Source: Bradysia coprophila
Lineage: Eukaryota > Arthropoda > Insecta > Diptera > Sciaridae
Direction of reading: 5' to 3'
Length of the DNA: 64,000 nucleotides
Assembly (NCBI RefSeq): GCF_014529535.1
Contig: NW_023503372.1
Span: 314,075 to 378,074, forward strand
Positions 12,701 through 27,700 of the stretch are shown here, one piece after another; position 1 is the first letter of the stretch; each line of letters begins with the position of its first letter. The position numbers and the translations under genes were made by a program. The notes beneath the pieces are model-generated. The model searched no databases and was not told the origin of the DNA. It worked only from the letters and a program-made list of their open reading frames with translations.

Positions 12701-15700
12701 TTCTTCTTCTCAACATATTTGTATCGTTATGTTTGGACTTAGGACTGACTCTCTTTTTGTATAAAACATAACAGAAAATAACAGGAAAAAAAATTCAAAT
12801 TGGAGCAATTTTCTGCTTATCTTTCTTTTCCATTTCAAATTCTTAATTCTTACACAGAGAAAAATGTCGGACTCAGAATTAGAACTTCTAATTTAGAATT
12901 GATACATATGTTACGTTTCAAGTTCTGGCTGTTTGCCAGGTCATTCTCTCAGTGCACCGAGCTTCTAACAGTGATAGGCAATGACATAAAAGTGTAGTAG
13001 ACCGGCTTCAATTAAAAAAAAAAGACTGTTCTACGAAGGGCCAATCTATACTCTATTAAATCATTGGTGATAGGTAGATCGATCAACCCTTCACAGACGG
13101 TGCGCGCGTATGTCACCAATTCACTTCATTTCTTCAAAGTTTATGCTTCACATTGCAACAGAATCTTTTACTTCATTAGTTTCAGCAGACATTTTACTAT
13201 TAAAGACCTCAACACCCAGAGCTCTTCGCTTATATTTTTGTCGTCTCTGTCGATAACAGATGCCAGAGATGCAGATCCGTTATCTCTTATCTATGCTAAA
13301 GTATGTCTTTCTTTTATCTTCGATGTTCTAACAGATGCTTCGCTGAAAATGTAGCCTACATTTGTGCGTTTTCCATTGTATCTTTTATGAAATCTTAAAA
13401 AAAAAAATCCTTCTTAATTTACATACACCGCTCACTTTACTCAGACCTAGTCAAACTGCCACAAACAAATCCCTTTTTTGTTGAAAGATAACACGCAAAG
13501 ATTTTATCAAGGATACAATGGAAAACGGACAAATGTAGGCTACAAATTCTGCGAAGCCTCCATCGCTCTTAATGTAACTCTTTCACAGTCATGATCACTT
13601 AAAAGTTCCGTTGTGTTATCAATCTTTTATTTGTTTAGTGTACTTTGTTCCAAACATTCATATTGATTGGGACTCATGTGAGTGTGCGGAACAAAGTGGA
13701 ATCATAAAAATAAGAGATTGATAACACGTCGGTTCGTAACTGTAACAATCTTAAATCTTGTAAGAATTCTAACAAAAAAATTTAAACATTTTAATCGCGG
13801 ATTTCTTTCCGTGTATATCGGTGAGTGTGTAAATGGATTGGATATAACCAAATTCTGTATAAATTCGATATCGAAGTATCGCAAAGCTAAGCTTATTAAA
13901 TATAATAATCAAAAATTTTGGTTATATATTGTGTGACCTAACCCAAGGCAATTTTTTTTTCTCTTTTATTTTACGTTAAATAACAGGTTGAAATTTTTGT
14001 TTTGAAAGGCTGACAGGTAGGGTTGGGGTCGTCTATATAATAATCACAATATTTTCGGGTATTTTAATTCGTTTTTTGAAGCAATTTTGTATGCTTATAT
14101 TTATGGATATAAAGTGTACAGTCGCCGTTTAGGGTAACATTTTGAATGCCAATCACAATTATCTCTGTATAAATTGTTGTTTCGCCCCGGTTATAATTTT
14201 GAAATAATAATTTTACAAATTAAATGTAACTCGATGTGTGAGCCCCATGTAAATAACATCGTTCAAGTTTCGTACTTATTCATAAGCACACGAAACGGTG
14301 ATGGCTTCATTTCAAAGATCATTTAGCATGTTGCTCTTCAAATCATTACAGCGATCACAGTCTAATCAACATGTTTTTCTCACCATGATGTCTAAAATAA
14401 TATTTGCTCGTGTAGTTGAAGATCTTCGAGCGGTGGCGGATTGTTATGATGAATGGTGTTGTATTGTTACGCCATCAGAACCGTTTCAATTGAGTCTCAA
14501 CCAAAATCACTCGAAGGGAAATGACTAAAAGCGAAACGATTGTTGGGACTTAGACGTTTTTGAAATAGCTTTGACCCTAGCTATTTAGATAAACCCTCCA
14601 CCATATTTTGACGACGACGACATAGATATAATTTATATCGATTTGTTGCGGAATGATTTCATAATAAGACAACTGAACTCTATATGGAGCAAGGAAGGTA
14701 TTTCGTTCAGATGGTTCACCCATACTTCACGAAACTGCTCATACGTCTTTATTTCGGTTTTGCTCGGATTGAGCAGTTTTGTTTGTAAACTGTAACTTGA
14801 CGTCAACTGTAATTTGACGTCAATTGTAATAATCAGTTCCCTACATAGATTCTACATCCTGTTCTACATTGTACGTCATTGCTTTTAAGTTCTAATATTC
14901 CACGTTACAATTTCAGAACATTAAATAAAAAAAAATTCAGTGGACGAACCATTACCGCATTATCACCTCACCATCAAGTCTCCAGTACTGGATTCAAGCA
15001 CAAAAATTAATCTTGACATTTACACCGAAGTGTCACAACATTTATATGATCTTACTGTATCGCTTAGACTTCTCACTATCAAATGGTGAAAGAATAATAA
15101 AAAAGAAATTGAACCACAAAACATAGAGTACCTTTTTGCTTGGGATGGTTTTGTTTGTTTGTTTCGTTTTTTTTTGTATTTTTACTCAAAAATTTTTGCT
15201 TTATTTTTCGTTTCGTCTTGTTTTTATATTTTATCTTTCCATTTCTCGTTGTTGCATTTATTTGCAATGTGCTGCTGCTGCCACATAACATGAAAACTGA
15301 ACGAAATATATTTTAATATAAAAGAAAAGAGAACGAAACGTATAAGTACTTTGTTAAAAACAGAGATAATATGTTTGTTGGTTGGATGATTACGTTATGT
15401 ATAGCTATATTATATGTGCGCGCCCGTATACCTACCTACCTATCATCTCTGATGGTAGAGAAATCCACATACAATTTATAATATAGAGTACTATGTTGTA
15501 ACATCCAAGTGTATAAAGTGAAGGAGATGTATACGAAAAACGGTCCAAGTTTTAAAACAGCACACACACAGTGCGCCAAGAGAGTAAATGAAACTTTTAT
15601 TTTCTTCATGGCTTGATCGTGGGAAAAGTTTGTATATTATGATACGATGAGCTCCTTGAGAATATTTAGCGAATAAATGGGGATTAGAAATGATCGCTTG

Positions 15701-18700
15701 TTGTGGTTTAGTTTTTGGATTTATTGCTTATGGGTATTTGGTGATAGTGTTTGAATTTAGAGCAACGTTTCACAAAATTTATTATAATGTTGTGTGTGTG
15801 TGTGTATGTATATTGCTCTGCTCTGTAATTTGATTTAAGTGCCTCGCAGTGAGTTCGATTGGGACGAGGCAATTGTGTTGTTTTTGTTGCAGATAAATTT
15901 ATTATCAATTTGATGCCAGGGTTTAATAATTAATTAAAATGACTGGTTGTGAGAAAATTGTTTATCTCTTGGACGGATACGAAATTTATTTTCGTCAACC
16001 TTGACGGTTGTTTGAGTACGGTTCATTCGCTGTGCTTTTTCATTCACTTAATAATTCGACGTAGAAAGTAGCGAGATAACTTCTCGGATAAATCGAGTGT
16101 TTTATTTTTCAGGATCGATGGCCTAGTCGAATCTAGCAATTACTGGAATTAGACTTAGGTTTCCTTTTAGTAACGAAATTCGGGATTCATCTGACCATTG
16201 GTTTCTTTCCTATTAACGTTTCACAGACTGAAACAGTTTACCACTGTTATCGAATCTATTACTTGATTTAACCGAAATATTTTCAACTAAACTGAAATCA
16301 AATCTTTTACTTCATTTGTTTTAACTTCCATTATTCTATATATGACGACGATGATGGCTAGAACTTTTTCATTGTTTTTGTAGTCATTGTCGATGACAGA
16401 TGACATAGTGGTCTCTTTTATTTTTGTAAAACCAGTTGGTGCACACATCAAGGCTTATAAATATTCTACAATTTTTTGAATATGACTCACCCACTCCTTC
16501 AACTATAATAGGTTATGGAATTTGTTTCTGTACTGTCCGTTTGACAAGCGGATCGCCACGGTTCAGCAGTGGGTTTCGAACATTTGTTTTTTACACGTTG
16601 GCACACGTGCTCTTGTCAGATTCAAGATTGTTTTTACGAAGGTTACGCTGATTATACTTTGTGAAAAAGCCCAATACCTTGCAAATATGTCACATCTTGG
16701 ACACTGCAATATCTGCAACATGAAAAAACTAAATGTTCGAAACCCACTGAAACCCCGTGCTTCCATCTACGTAATATACACATACTAGATGAGCCAATCT
16801 TAATCTATTACCACAATTTTCAAAGTTAAACATTTTTTAGTAATCCAATTTTTTTATTCTCAATTTTGCAGTAGGGAAAACCATTGCGAAATCGAAAGGC
16901 GCAGAAGAAACAAGATGACAGCATACATCACCGAACTATCAGACATGGTGCCAACGTGCAGTGCATTGGCGCGAAAACCCGACAAATTAACCATACTTCG
17001 AATGGCTGTGGCACATATGAAGGCGTTGAGGGGTAAGCTGGATTCGATTTTATCTGATAGCCTATTTTGAAATTTAATCGTCAAATCTGTTACTTCATCT
17101 GTTTAAATTATCTCAATGTGTTTGAAATTTGAAATCTTTTACTTCGTTTGTTGTTAACATTAATTTTGCTATTTATAAGACAACACTAGTCTGATCTCAT
17201 CGCTTATTGTTGTCTTGTCATTGGCGTTAGCAGATGACTAGGCGTTTCCTTAATTGTATGGTCTAGTCTTTTCCAATAACAAAGTGTGTAAGGGATAACG
17301 AATCTCATTACACTCGGCAATGAGCTTAGGAGAAACCGCAAAGCAGCAAAAAATAAATAATTATCAAATTAATTCAAAATAAAAAATGAGGGCAACTGAA
17401 CTGAACAGTCAAAGATCCAACAATCAACATGCACAATAAATCCTCAATCCTGACACTTTCTCCCCAACCACTCAGTATTATCTTTAAAAAATGTTGATGT
17501 TAATGCTTAACTCGCACACATTAAAATGAAAATTTGAAGAATTTTTAATTTACACAACTAAACCCAAAACGGTTAAATTTATGCGAATTTATTACCGACG
17601 GGTGTGCGACGATGACGCTGAGGTCGAAATATATCTATATAAACGAAAGCATGAAGATATATAGAGAAATATACAAATTTTCACTTCTATCTTATATTGC
17701 ACACCAGAAATGAGCAACAAGACCGGCACACATACCAAAATGGAAAACGAAAAAAGAACCCGCGATATCCCGAATGGGGTTCATATTTTAATATTTTAAT
17801 TTTGTTTGATATTATCACCGCGCGCGCGTTTATAATGCATTTGATGGAATATTGTCATTGATTGTTGAGCGGTTTTTAAAGAGGCTATATATTTCGATAA
17901 AATGTCTGTACAATAAATTGCAAGCAGAACGGATGGAAGGATATAAAAAAAGTAGTGTAATAAAGCACATCAACAATCAGGCATGCAGTGTACGGTTGCA
18001 AGAAGCGAAAAATTTAATTGTGTTCGGTTAGACACTGGGTAAGAAAGATAAAAGCAGGAGATGCGCTCGTTTATTATTTTATATATTTTTTTTTGTGTGG
18101 AAAGGTGTCGCCGCAGAGCGCAGACTGTGTACTAACACGAGGAAAATGAGCAACAACAACAACAACAAAAAATGAATAACTGGCAAAAAGGATGAAGATT
18201 TATGAGTGTTAAGCTTCGTGTATAAAAATTAAACAAGTTTGTTTTGTGCGGGAAGGAAAAAAAAGCAAAGCGAGAAAAAAAAACGAACAAATTTTATGAA
18301 AATGTGTAATAAAAACGATGAATGTTACTCTGACCTCTCGCCGATATACAATTTTTGTTGCTTATAACATATAAACAAACGGAGATACATAAAAAGTATA
18401 ATCCGGTGCACTGTCCTCTCTCCGTATAATGTATAGTCTTGAAACACGACACTATCCCTTAATTACACAATTTATTCGCATTATAAATCCTTTCCCATTC
18501 CCAGTATTCCCAGTAATAATGCCCATCCCTTTTTATCATATATACACTTCCATGGCTACATTGTACACTTAATCATGCATAATGTTTTAAGTTAACATTA
18601 TAATGCTCATAATTCTTGCTTAAATACACCAAAAATGTCCATTAATATTTCAAAACAGAACGACTAAGATTAAAATTTGTTAAAAATATAAACCGAGAGA

Positions 18701-21700
18701 AAGAAAAACTCGCGCGCTGTAATAACTTGTGGAAGTTCTTTCTGTGGCAAGTTTTTTTTTTGGCTGAAATTTTATTGTTGCCTTTCTCTTCTTTTTTTTT
18801 TAAATTCATTTACATTTTGCGTTCAGCTTTCCACGAACACTGAACACCAAGGGAAATCCACACATTTTTTCGTGAATATTTCATAAGTTCACAACGAATG
18901 AAAGTGCTTAAGTCGTACCGTAGGAATGTGTAATTCTAACAGTGGTCGGTTATTTATGATTCAGGCTCTAATTGATAAAGAAAAATCTTAACCATGTACC
19001 AAAACCAAGTCCATAGCGAAAAAATCACGAAATCTAGTACTTCAGTTGTTCAAACTTTCGACTTATGTTTGATGAAAAATCTTTTACTTCGTTAGTTTTA
19101 ACATACATTTCACCTGATCAGAAAACGCTTCTTCCTAAAGCTCATTGCTTATTTTCGTCGTTAAAGTCAATAACAGATGACAAAAACAAGAGCTTATTTT
19201 ACAGATCAAAATTAATTTGGATTGAAAATATTTAAACTTAATGCACACCGATGTAAAGCTCTTACATTTACGTTTGAGTTCTAATCGTTGAAGTTATAGA
19301 ACATCTATTTCAAATAAAATTTAAAAAATCTGAAATTTAATTTTTGATTTTTAGAAATTTATTTGGAGGTATTCCTCGACTCTTTTACTACTTTCCAGGA
19401 TGCCTAAAGTCGACAAGTCACAGTAACTACTGGCAAAGTGTTAATTGATCTCGAAGAAGAAAGTGTAAATGATTGTGAATGTAGTTTGTATTTTTCTCAA
19501 AATACTCAACCATTTTTCATAACTTTTTTCCCCTAAAGGTAATAGTATTTTTCGTACCAAGACAGGAAATGACGATTTTTTCAGCACCAGTCCTAAGTTT
19601 TCCTTACGAGCGAAGCGAGTAAGGAAAATTAGGACGTGTGCTGAAAAAATCCATATCCTGTCGACGTACGAACAACGTTTTGTGCATCGGACAACTGAAA
19701 TAGACAAAACATATCAATTTACTTGAAAGCAAACACACTTCACATTCACCATATTAAATTTAATCAATCGTATAGTCATAAAAAAATTCATGTAATTCTT
19801 TTCCCGAACTATAAATCGTAAAGAAATGAAGTTTAAACAAAAATCAGTCTCCAATGAGAATCAATCTACTAACATCAGTTTCGTTCGGTAAAAAAAGATT
19901 AGTTTGACTCAAGCTCCGATGTCCTCAACTTTTGTCAATTTTTTTTTTGCTATATCTTCCGGATGTTCTCAAATAATTACAAATTCTAGATTTCAGGAAA
20001 AAAAAAGTTGTTGAAAATCGGTTGAGTAATTCCAGAGATGTGGTAGTTCCACCCTTTCGTAATGTTCAAACTTGTACCAGTAGTGATACACCTATCGTTC
20101 TTTCATAAAATTATTTATGAATGATAGAACAATACGTGCCCGACTACTTTTACATGTCCGGAGACTGGTGCCGATATCCTCTGACTCTTAGAACTTGCTA
20201 AATTTCAAGATTCGAGAAGGCATTTGACGTCGAAAATGCGCACATCGATTTCACACTGCTGTTCATACTTCTTTGAACAATTTTTTTTCTCAGTTTCATT
20301 TATGAACTGCGATGACGAGATAATGCTCACATTAACATCTTTTTGTTTCTCATTTATTCATTCCGTGTCGTAAAATTCATTCATTGATGAACTAAAATAA
20401 TAACTTAATTAAATAGCCATACACACCATAACTGGTCGCTGAATGTAATTGAATTATGATGCCCCATCATAAAACAATAATTTACGATAAAGCAACGGGA
20501 GAAAATAAATAAAAATCAGTTAAGTCCGATATAATTTAGTGTCGTAAGCATAAATGAGCTCTTGCTTACACACATATATATATATATATGTGTGTTATAT
20601 ACACAGAGAGTCGGCATTGCTTAACATTTTTCTCTATATAGGTGTATCCATTCACCGGATAACGAAAAAATCCTGATTGGAATAAATAATTAGAAAATCT
20701 TTTGTCATCATCATCAGCACTAAACAACAACGCCAACCATTCAGCTATGAGAATGGTGTGTAATAAGCACCAAAATAAATATGGAAAAAAAGACGAAACA
20801 TTCACAGAAATATTACATGAAAAACCATTTGATGTGTGTGATATGTAATGCCATTTTGCCTGTCGAAGAAGGTGTACAATAAAAGTGTCGTTACTCTTTT
20901 TTGTTCTACTCGTTCCGACTCTTATGGAAGACACATACCGTCGTTTAAAGTTTCATCTAAAATGACAAACAAAGATTTTTACCTAAAAAAGTTTTTTTTT
21001 CCCTTTTCTCTCGATGTCAGGTGATTTTTATATGGTCTTCAGGGGATTTATGCTGTGCGCGAGTTATGTTCTCGGTTTGTATTTTTTTTACTCCTCCCGT
21101 CATCTTCAGCTATTATTTGTGTGTGATTAAAAACGAATCGGTTTTTATTGTGTTTTATGTTTTATAAAATCGTAATTACATAGGATTTTGATCGGAGACC
21201 TGTTGAATACAAACGCCTTTTTTGTGGAGTACCTTTCATAAATGCCTGGCGTGTTTAGTTGATGAAGTTTTGTTGTTTTTAAACTGAAAGGAAATGTATA
21301 CACAATCAGCAATTATGTCCGTTTTTCTGTCAGTTTAAACGTACGTTATGATGGTACGGTAGTATAGTTTACAGAGAATATTTATTATTAAACTTGAAAA
21401 AAAAAATGGAAAATAACAATAATTGATATGCCATAAGAAATGAGAACCGCGCGTTTTTTTGTTCTTCGGTGTACCGGCTAATAAAGTAAAGATGAAAGAA
21501 ATTAAATTAAATTAATTGTTTGGTAAGAGGAACGTACAACCATTATTTTCATTGGTAATTTATATTTTTGGACAACATCAATTTGAACAAAAGAGACTTT
21601 ACTTGCTAAAAATGATGCTTACAACCGACCCTTAACAGTAATTGTAACTTTCATGTTTCTCGTGTTTTGACTCCTCACACACAACGGAGAAAATCGAATT

Positions 21701-24700
21701 CTGTAACGACCCTCATCATATTTTCATTCTCTCTCAAATTCACCTGCCGTCCTGCATAATTAACTTATTTACCAGCAAAACCCGAATTAATTCACTTTTC
21801 CTAACTAGTGTTAAAGTCGATTCCTGAACTCGACTCCGGCTCGCGCTGGAAACCTCTCCCTCGCTGGAAACCTCTCACTCGCTGGAAACCTCTCACTCGC
21901 TAAAAAGCCTTTTAGCATGAGTTTCTGATAATTATTTGTTACCCCAGTTGAAAAAAGATTGAAATTTCCTTTTGATGGGGTCAACTGAGAAATTGAAATT
22001 TCATATTTGTGTTCACCTCGCTTCGCTCTGGTTGCAAGAGTTCGCTCTTGCTGGAATTTCCTATGTTCTCCCCTTGAAACAAATAACTATTTCATACCAT
22101 TCGAAACAGACCTGACATGAACTAGATTTAAAAAAAGCCAGGTCAAGCTTCAGGGATCGTTAAGAAATTGGAGCATAAAATGATGTTTCGTTTGATGATG
22201 ATTTTGGAGAAAATTTTACGTTTTATTTCCTCTTGTCAGGCCCGTAGCTAGGGGGGGGGCATAGCACCCCTGACGATTCTCATATTCTCATATGCCCCCC
22301 CCCTGGGATTTTTAAAGAAAATAAAAATTTTACACTCACTAAGCAAAATAAGAACGTGAAAAACCTTTGACTTTCAAATTTTGTTGAAAAAAAATCTTTG
22401 CTCGCTTCGCTCGCACATAACCAACTCTTATCATTTTGCTTGCAAGAGTAAGAAATTCAATTACTAACAATTAGTACTGCTATTCCCGTGTTATCTTGTC
22501 GGTTTTGTTTTTGTATATAACTTCCTTAAAGAATCCAAAGTAAGTCTATGAACGGAACCGAAATTACACAGCTTTGAAATTGCTGACAAGTGGAAATTTT
22601 TTATTGAATGTTGCTGCAATGAGATTCAATGTCAAACACGACACCCCATTTTGAAGCATGAGAATTTTTCGACTTCAAAATTTCGCCTGATGCGCATCGG
22701 GGTACACTGGTGGGAAGAGTGCGGGATCACGGGATCATCTCTACCGGAAAGAGATTTTGGGAAAAGTTAATGTACGCGAATCAAACCCTTTTTCAGTATT
22801 TCTAAATGTTGATGATCGCGAAGTTCCTAAAAGTTCCCGTTGGGAATGCAATTTTGTGTACCTTTGTAAACCTTGGTTTCAGTTTCAATTGAAATCTTCT
22901 GAAGATATGGCAACCTCGGTGTCACTATCCGAGAATGAACACTTTCGGAACAAAGAGCACAGGACAGCGAACGTCATGAAACTCTTAACTTTGGGGTGTC
23001 CTTCAAGCATTATGAATGTTAACTGAGTAAGGCCAAACTTTCGCCTGCGTCGTAATTTTATTTTGATGCAGTGTTTTAGTACAAAATCTCAAAAAACGTA
23101 AAAACTTCCTTCTATTGAAAGTAACCATTTGAAACTATTTGTGTTTCCGTTACTTGAGATAGAGAGAAAAGAAAAGTAAATCCATTCGATTCTAGTCTGT
23201 CGTAGAAAAATATTTATATAAGGCGTGATCTTTTTGTTCTAATATGATTAATAAATTGAATTGAATTGAATTTGAAAATATTTTACTCTTGCAAAGCAGA
23301 TGCTTCTTTAACTCTTAGTAAAAATAAGATTTTAGAAAGCGTAAGAGTTTTGTGTTAAAACACGATTTTAATAAAGAATACGCAAAAGAAACGCACGATC
23401 CCGGGGAGAAAACATTATTTCCACCAGCGTCGTAGCACTGCTTTCTAAATGACTGTATTTAAATAGATAATTTTTACTTTGTGCGATTCACCAACAAAAA
23501 GCGATAATCTCCATATCTACAACTTTTAAAAAATGGAAACTTCGGGTCAAGAAAATAAATTCCATGCAAGTGGAAATGAGAAAATTTTCGCCTTCGGCGA
23601 AATTAGACTACTTTTAAAAACACAATAACTTTTCGAAATATTACGTTGGGGCACTGCCCCCCCTGGCCATTCATCCTGGCTACGGGCCTGCCTCTTGTTC
23701 TGACGGAGGAGAAAACAGTCATTTTTTTCCAGAGCCCGGCTAATCAACTTATTCAATTTTTTTACGTACCAGTTCATTTACATAGTTTTGTCTGTTGTCT
23801 CAGCTTTTCAATGACACTTTTCCCGAATTTAGTCTTTTTATATAAGTTAAAAAAATCGACTCAGAAACTATAGAATTTATTTTCTTTGTATAACAGCATA
23901 CGATCACGAACACTTCCAATAAATTCAATTCTAATGGACCCGAACATAATTCTGTCGATATACAGAAAACCCTCACTTTCAGTCACCATTCACAATTATG
24001 CATAATCATTTATTAAAGCTATGAACCTGTCGAGGCTCATTGATTTCATAAAAATTATGACCTCTCGACTATTAGTTCACGTATATGTACATTTTCTTGT
24101 CACATAACAAGTTGGTGTTTCAGCGCAAAGAAATATAGAAAAAAAACACAAATCGTCGCTCTACACACTCTCCTGTTGATCATGTTAGATGTTTTTCTTT
24201 TAAATTATCACTTAACGCGTGCTATACATTACACTTGCCAACATTATTGTTTGCCCCTCATTCAATTTATTAAGCGAAATGCGATTTTTTTGTCGACGAA
24301 TTACAACAAACAACTTTAGCGCAAAAAATTTTCATTTTGTATTAAAATAATATAAATTAACTGCAACAGAAAAAAAACTGCTTTTCCGTGATTAATGATA
24401 TAAAAATAAATAAATTTTTAATTGGACTATCCACATCACCGGTATCTATACACACAAATATATATATTGAGTTTAATTAAATTATACTAATAAATGTAAT
24501 GCAGGTTTGATGTTTGCACATTTTGCTTTTGGTTTTTTATTCTCTTTTTTTACCTCGCTTTTCTGGTGTATTATGTGCGAGAATTGTATTTATATATTTT
24601 GATTTTGAAATGCATGTTGGTTGCCGGTGACGATAGTCAACGCCTCTGTCTCTGTTAATTTCAAATTTAAATGCTTCTTGACTGCAAATGTCTATTAAGC

Positions 24701-27700
24701 ACGTGAATTATTCATTTGAGGCACATTTCATTTAAAAACTTGCATTGGGATCGTTATAATATCCGATTTTGAATTTTTGCTTTCAATGGATGAGATTTCT
24801 TCAATTACAATTTTTATTGTAAATTTATTGCTAATGTGAATTTATCAGTAATTGAGGGTTTCGCTAGAGGGGGACTTGACGCTTTGCTGTGAAAACAGGT
24901 AGAATGATTTTAAATTGTGTCGATTATTGCTCGTCCAAATCGGTTTGTCGATCTTTTTTTATTTTTACCTGCTAACCATGAGTCTAGAGTCAAGACTGGC
25001 TGAGTGCAGCAAGAGTCACCTTAGATTTATTTGTTTAGTGTAGTGACCTTCTAGTGTAGTGTAAAGAACAGTCTAAACCACCGGTTTAACTTTACTTCTA
25101 TCCACGCCTCGAAGTATGCAAATATTATATGAAGAAAGTTAGGTGCTTAATTGAGATCTCCCCTAAACCTATGCTAGACAATATTTGGATTACGTCCCGT
25201 CATACAAGTCATTCATTGTCTACATCGTTGGAGCCACCAAACACGCTGCGACGACCCCAAATTATGAAGTTTTAGTGAACTTTAGGACGTTATCAATCAA
25301 TTCGATTATATATTCGCTAGAAAAATTCCATTTGGAATTGTCTGCCACGGTAATCCAACCCGGATTTAGGTAGAAGACAATAAAACAAATCCAGCAACAT
25401 TCAGCGAAAGGTACTTAAAATCGGTGAATTTACTCGATTGATATGCAAAAAACAGATTTCAACGTGGACTATATAATTTATGGATTTGGGAATATTGGTG
25501 ACTGCCGTCTTGATTTGAAGATGTTTTTTTTATTAACAATAGCGGTCCTGACATCACCAGTAGTAAATGCACGGAAGCAAGATGGTTACACTTGCTGGCT
25601 TCGATATCTATCAAATATAACCCGTCAGAAACGGGAACCGTATTGCGCCTTGCATTTCAATTAGTTCTAGCTGCTAAATCTGTTATCGTCTCGGTTTTTA
25701 TTAAAAAAAATCTGGTACTTCATTTGTTTAAGCTGAGATTCACCATTCACCATAATGAGGCTAAATCAACGAAAATTCATTTTTCTTATAACTCGCTAGA
25801 CATGTCCTCTTTCTGCACTTAGATATTCTAACAAGAAGACGTTGTTTTAAGACCATTCACGTTTTCGTTGTCGACAACAGATTATCCGTATTCCTTTTAA
25901 AAAGGCTCTAATTTTTCCCATCCGTTTCATTTCTCAAATTAAAAATCGAATCTGTCAATTTTATTCTGATAACTAAATTCAGCATCGAAATTTTTCAATT
26001 TCGTTTCGTAATTCACTTCGCATTCATGATAAATAGTCATTTAGAAATTGTCTTAACGAAATTTATTACATGCTGAAAATCAACAGGACACAATCATATT
26101 GTGAATATTATACGCTCGAAAGTTCAATATTTTTTTTTTTGAGATCACAACTCGGCTAATTTATTTATGACGGAACATTACCATAAAAATACCAACATTT
26201 TATTGTAAATGAATTTTGATTAAAGCCCAACAGAAAAAAAAAACAAAAAAAAAAGAAGAAGAAGTAAATGCCCCACTACGTAACTGTACCTATACGTCGT
26301 TAACTCTCTTTTTATACCTTTCAATATTATTTTTATCTTGACAAAAAAAAAAGTTCAAAAATGATTCATTTGAGTATTAGTATTCAAGTTACAGAATTTA
26401 TTCGTGACCATATCACACAAACTATATATATAAATACATGAGCCGAGCATAATATAGCCACAGCCAGAGAGTTCAATATTGTATTTTAAATTTCATACAT
26501 AAAATATTTTTACAATAAAAAAAATTTTCTCCGACTTTTTTTCCGTTCCTTTTTCTTAGTTGTGTTTCTTTTCGGTAAGTCTGTTCTAGGCTATGAGAAC
26601 AAAAATAATACCAAATTTCACACTAAAACTATTTCATTTTAACTGTTTCGTAGTCCATATTTGGAACAGGGTGCATGATTCGACGAAAAATCACAATGCA
26701 AATTCCATTTTTTATAACGAAAATAGAAAATCTTCAAAATATTGCAGCGTGTTGCAATTTGACTCACACGTGTCATACGGGGACATAACAAAGCAGGGCT
26801 GATTCAAGGCGTTTGGACAGCAAAAGAGAGCTGGTGACAACTATCTTCTCGTATAAAAATTCAGTTATAGTCATTCCAGCTAATAAAAGAAAATGGGTTT
26901 GGTGGACGGCGCCTTTGATAAAATGACGATTGGTGTCTACCTCCCCGTCTTCACCCAAAGTCTTGGCCTGTTCTCGTAAAACCAATCCTTGAAAATTCTC
27001 AAGATTCGTAAAAATTCTAGAATTCAAGAATTTTCAAGAATTCTTTAAAATTCCCAAAACCTTTGAAAAATCCTGAAAATAGAACCTGGCTTTGTTGTCG
27101 ACAACTTTACTCCGTTTACATACGTCCAGAGTACGTTTAGCATAAAGTATCTTACTTTCTAACGACATATAAGTCCTGTGAAAGAAGTCCTGTGAGAGGA
27201 GTCCTGCGACAGGAGTCTTATCACTGGACACAATTAAGAAGAGACAAAGTAATATTTTACGATTGAAACTCATTCAGTTCAAGTTATTAAAGGTGCATTA
27301 CGTGTGTGTTTCCTAATTTTCATTCATCACTTTTGGCCTATTTTACGTAATTTTTATTACTAAAAATTACCAAAATTACTAAAATTTACAAAAAATTAGA
27401 ATTTTTTTTTTGGTAATTTGGTAATTTTTAGTAATTTTTCAACTTTAGTAATTTTGGTAATTTTTAGTAATAAAAATTACTTAGAATAGGCCGGCCATGC
27501 TTTGCTTACATGATTAAGCAATGGAAATGCATATATTTCACAAAAAGCTTTTCCTCCGCGTAACCTAATTTATTTGTCGCAGCTGTACTTTTTGCAAGTG
27601 GTTCTACAGCTGTGGCCTGCTACTGGTGAGGTGTTAAACACTTTTTGGTCAGAGCTCTCTACTGTCCAAAAATGATCCACAAACAATCCTCCAGACAATA

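Larger units (their letters stand above)
784..16874 (+). other. tgo: tgo 16.1-kb intron, repeat-rich
   Basis: No nested gene recognised. It contains a SINE-like head (2061-2130), several copies of the dispersed AACAGATGAC-ended repeat, a foldback region with 11-bp arrays (8559-10086), inverted-repeat elements at 10881-11052, 13337-13557, 13613-13727 and 16557-16761, a short TG run near 15792 and many poly-A/T tracts. Open frames inside are short and rich in Phe, Ile and Lys, as expected by chance in this base composition. Confidence 0.8.

Noticed and set aside
22757..23026. 89-codon frame inside the 1.45-kb hAT element
   Set aside because: No transposase motif; length is within chance for a non-coding element interior.
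27034..27273. 79-codon minus-strand frame with a signal-peptide-like start ([17 protein letters not shown])
   Set aside because: The middle is made from short AGGACT repeats and the end runs through AAGAATT repeats; there is no supporting splice or promoter signal.
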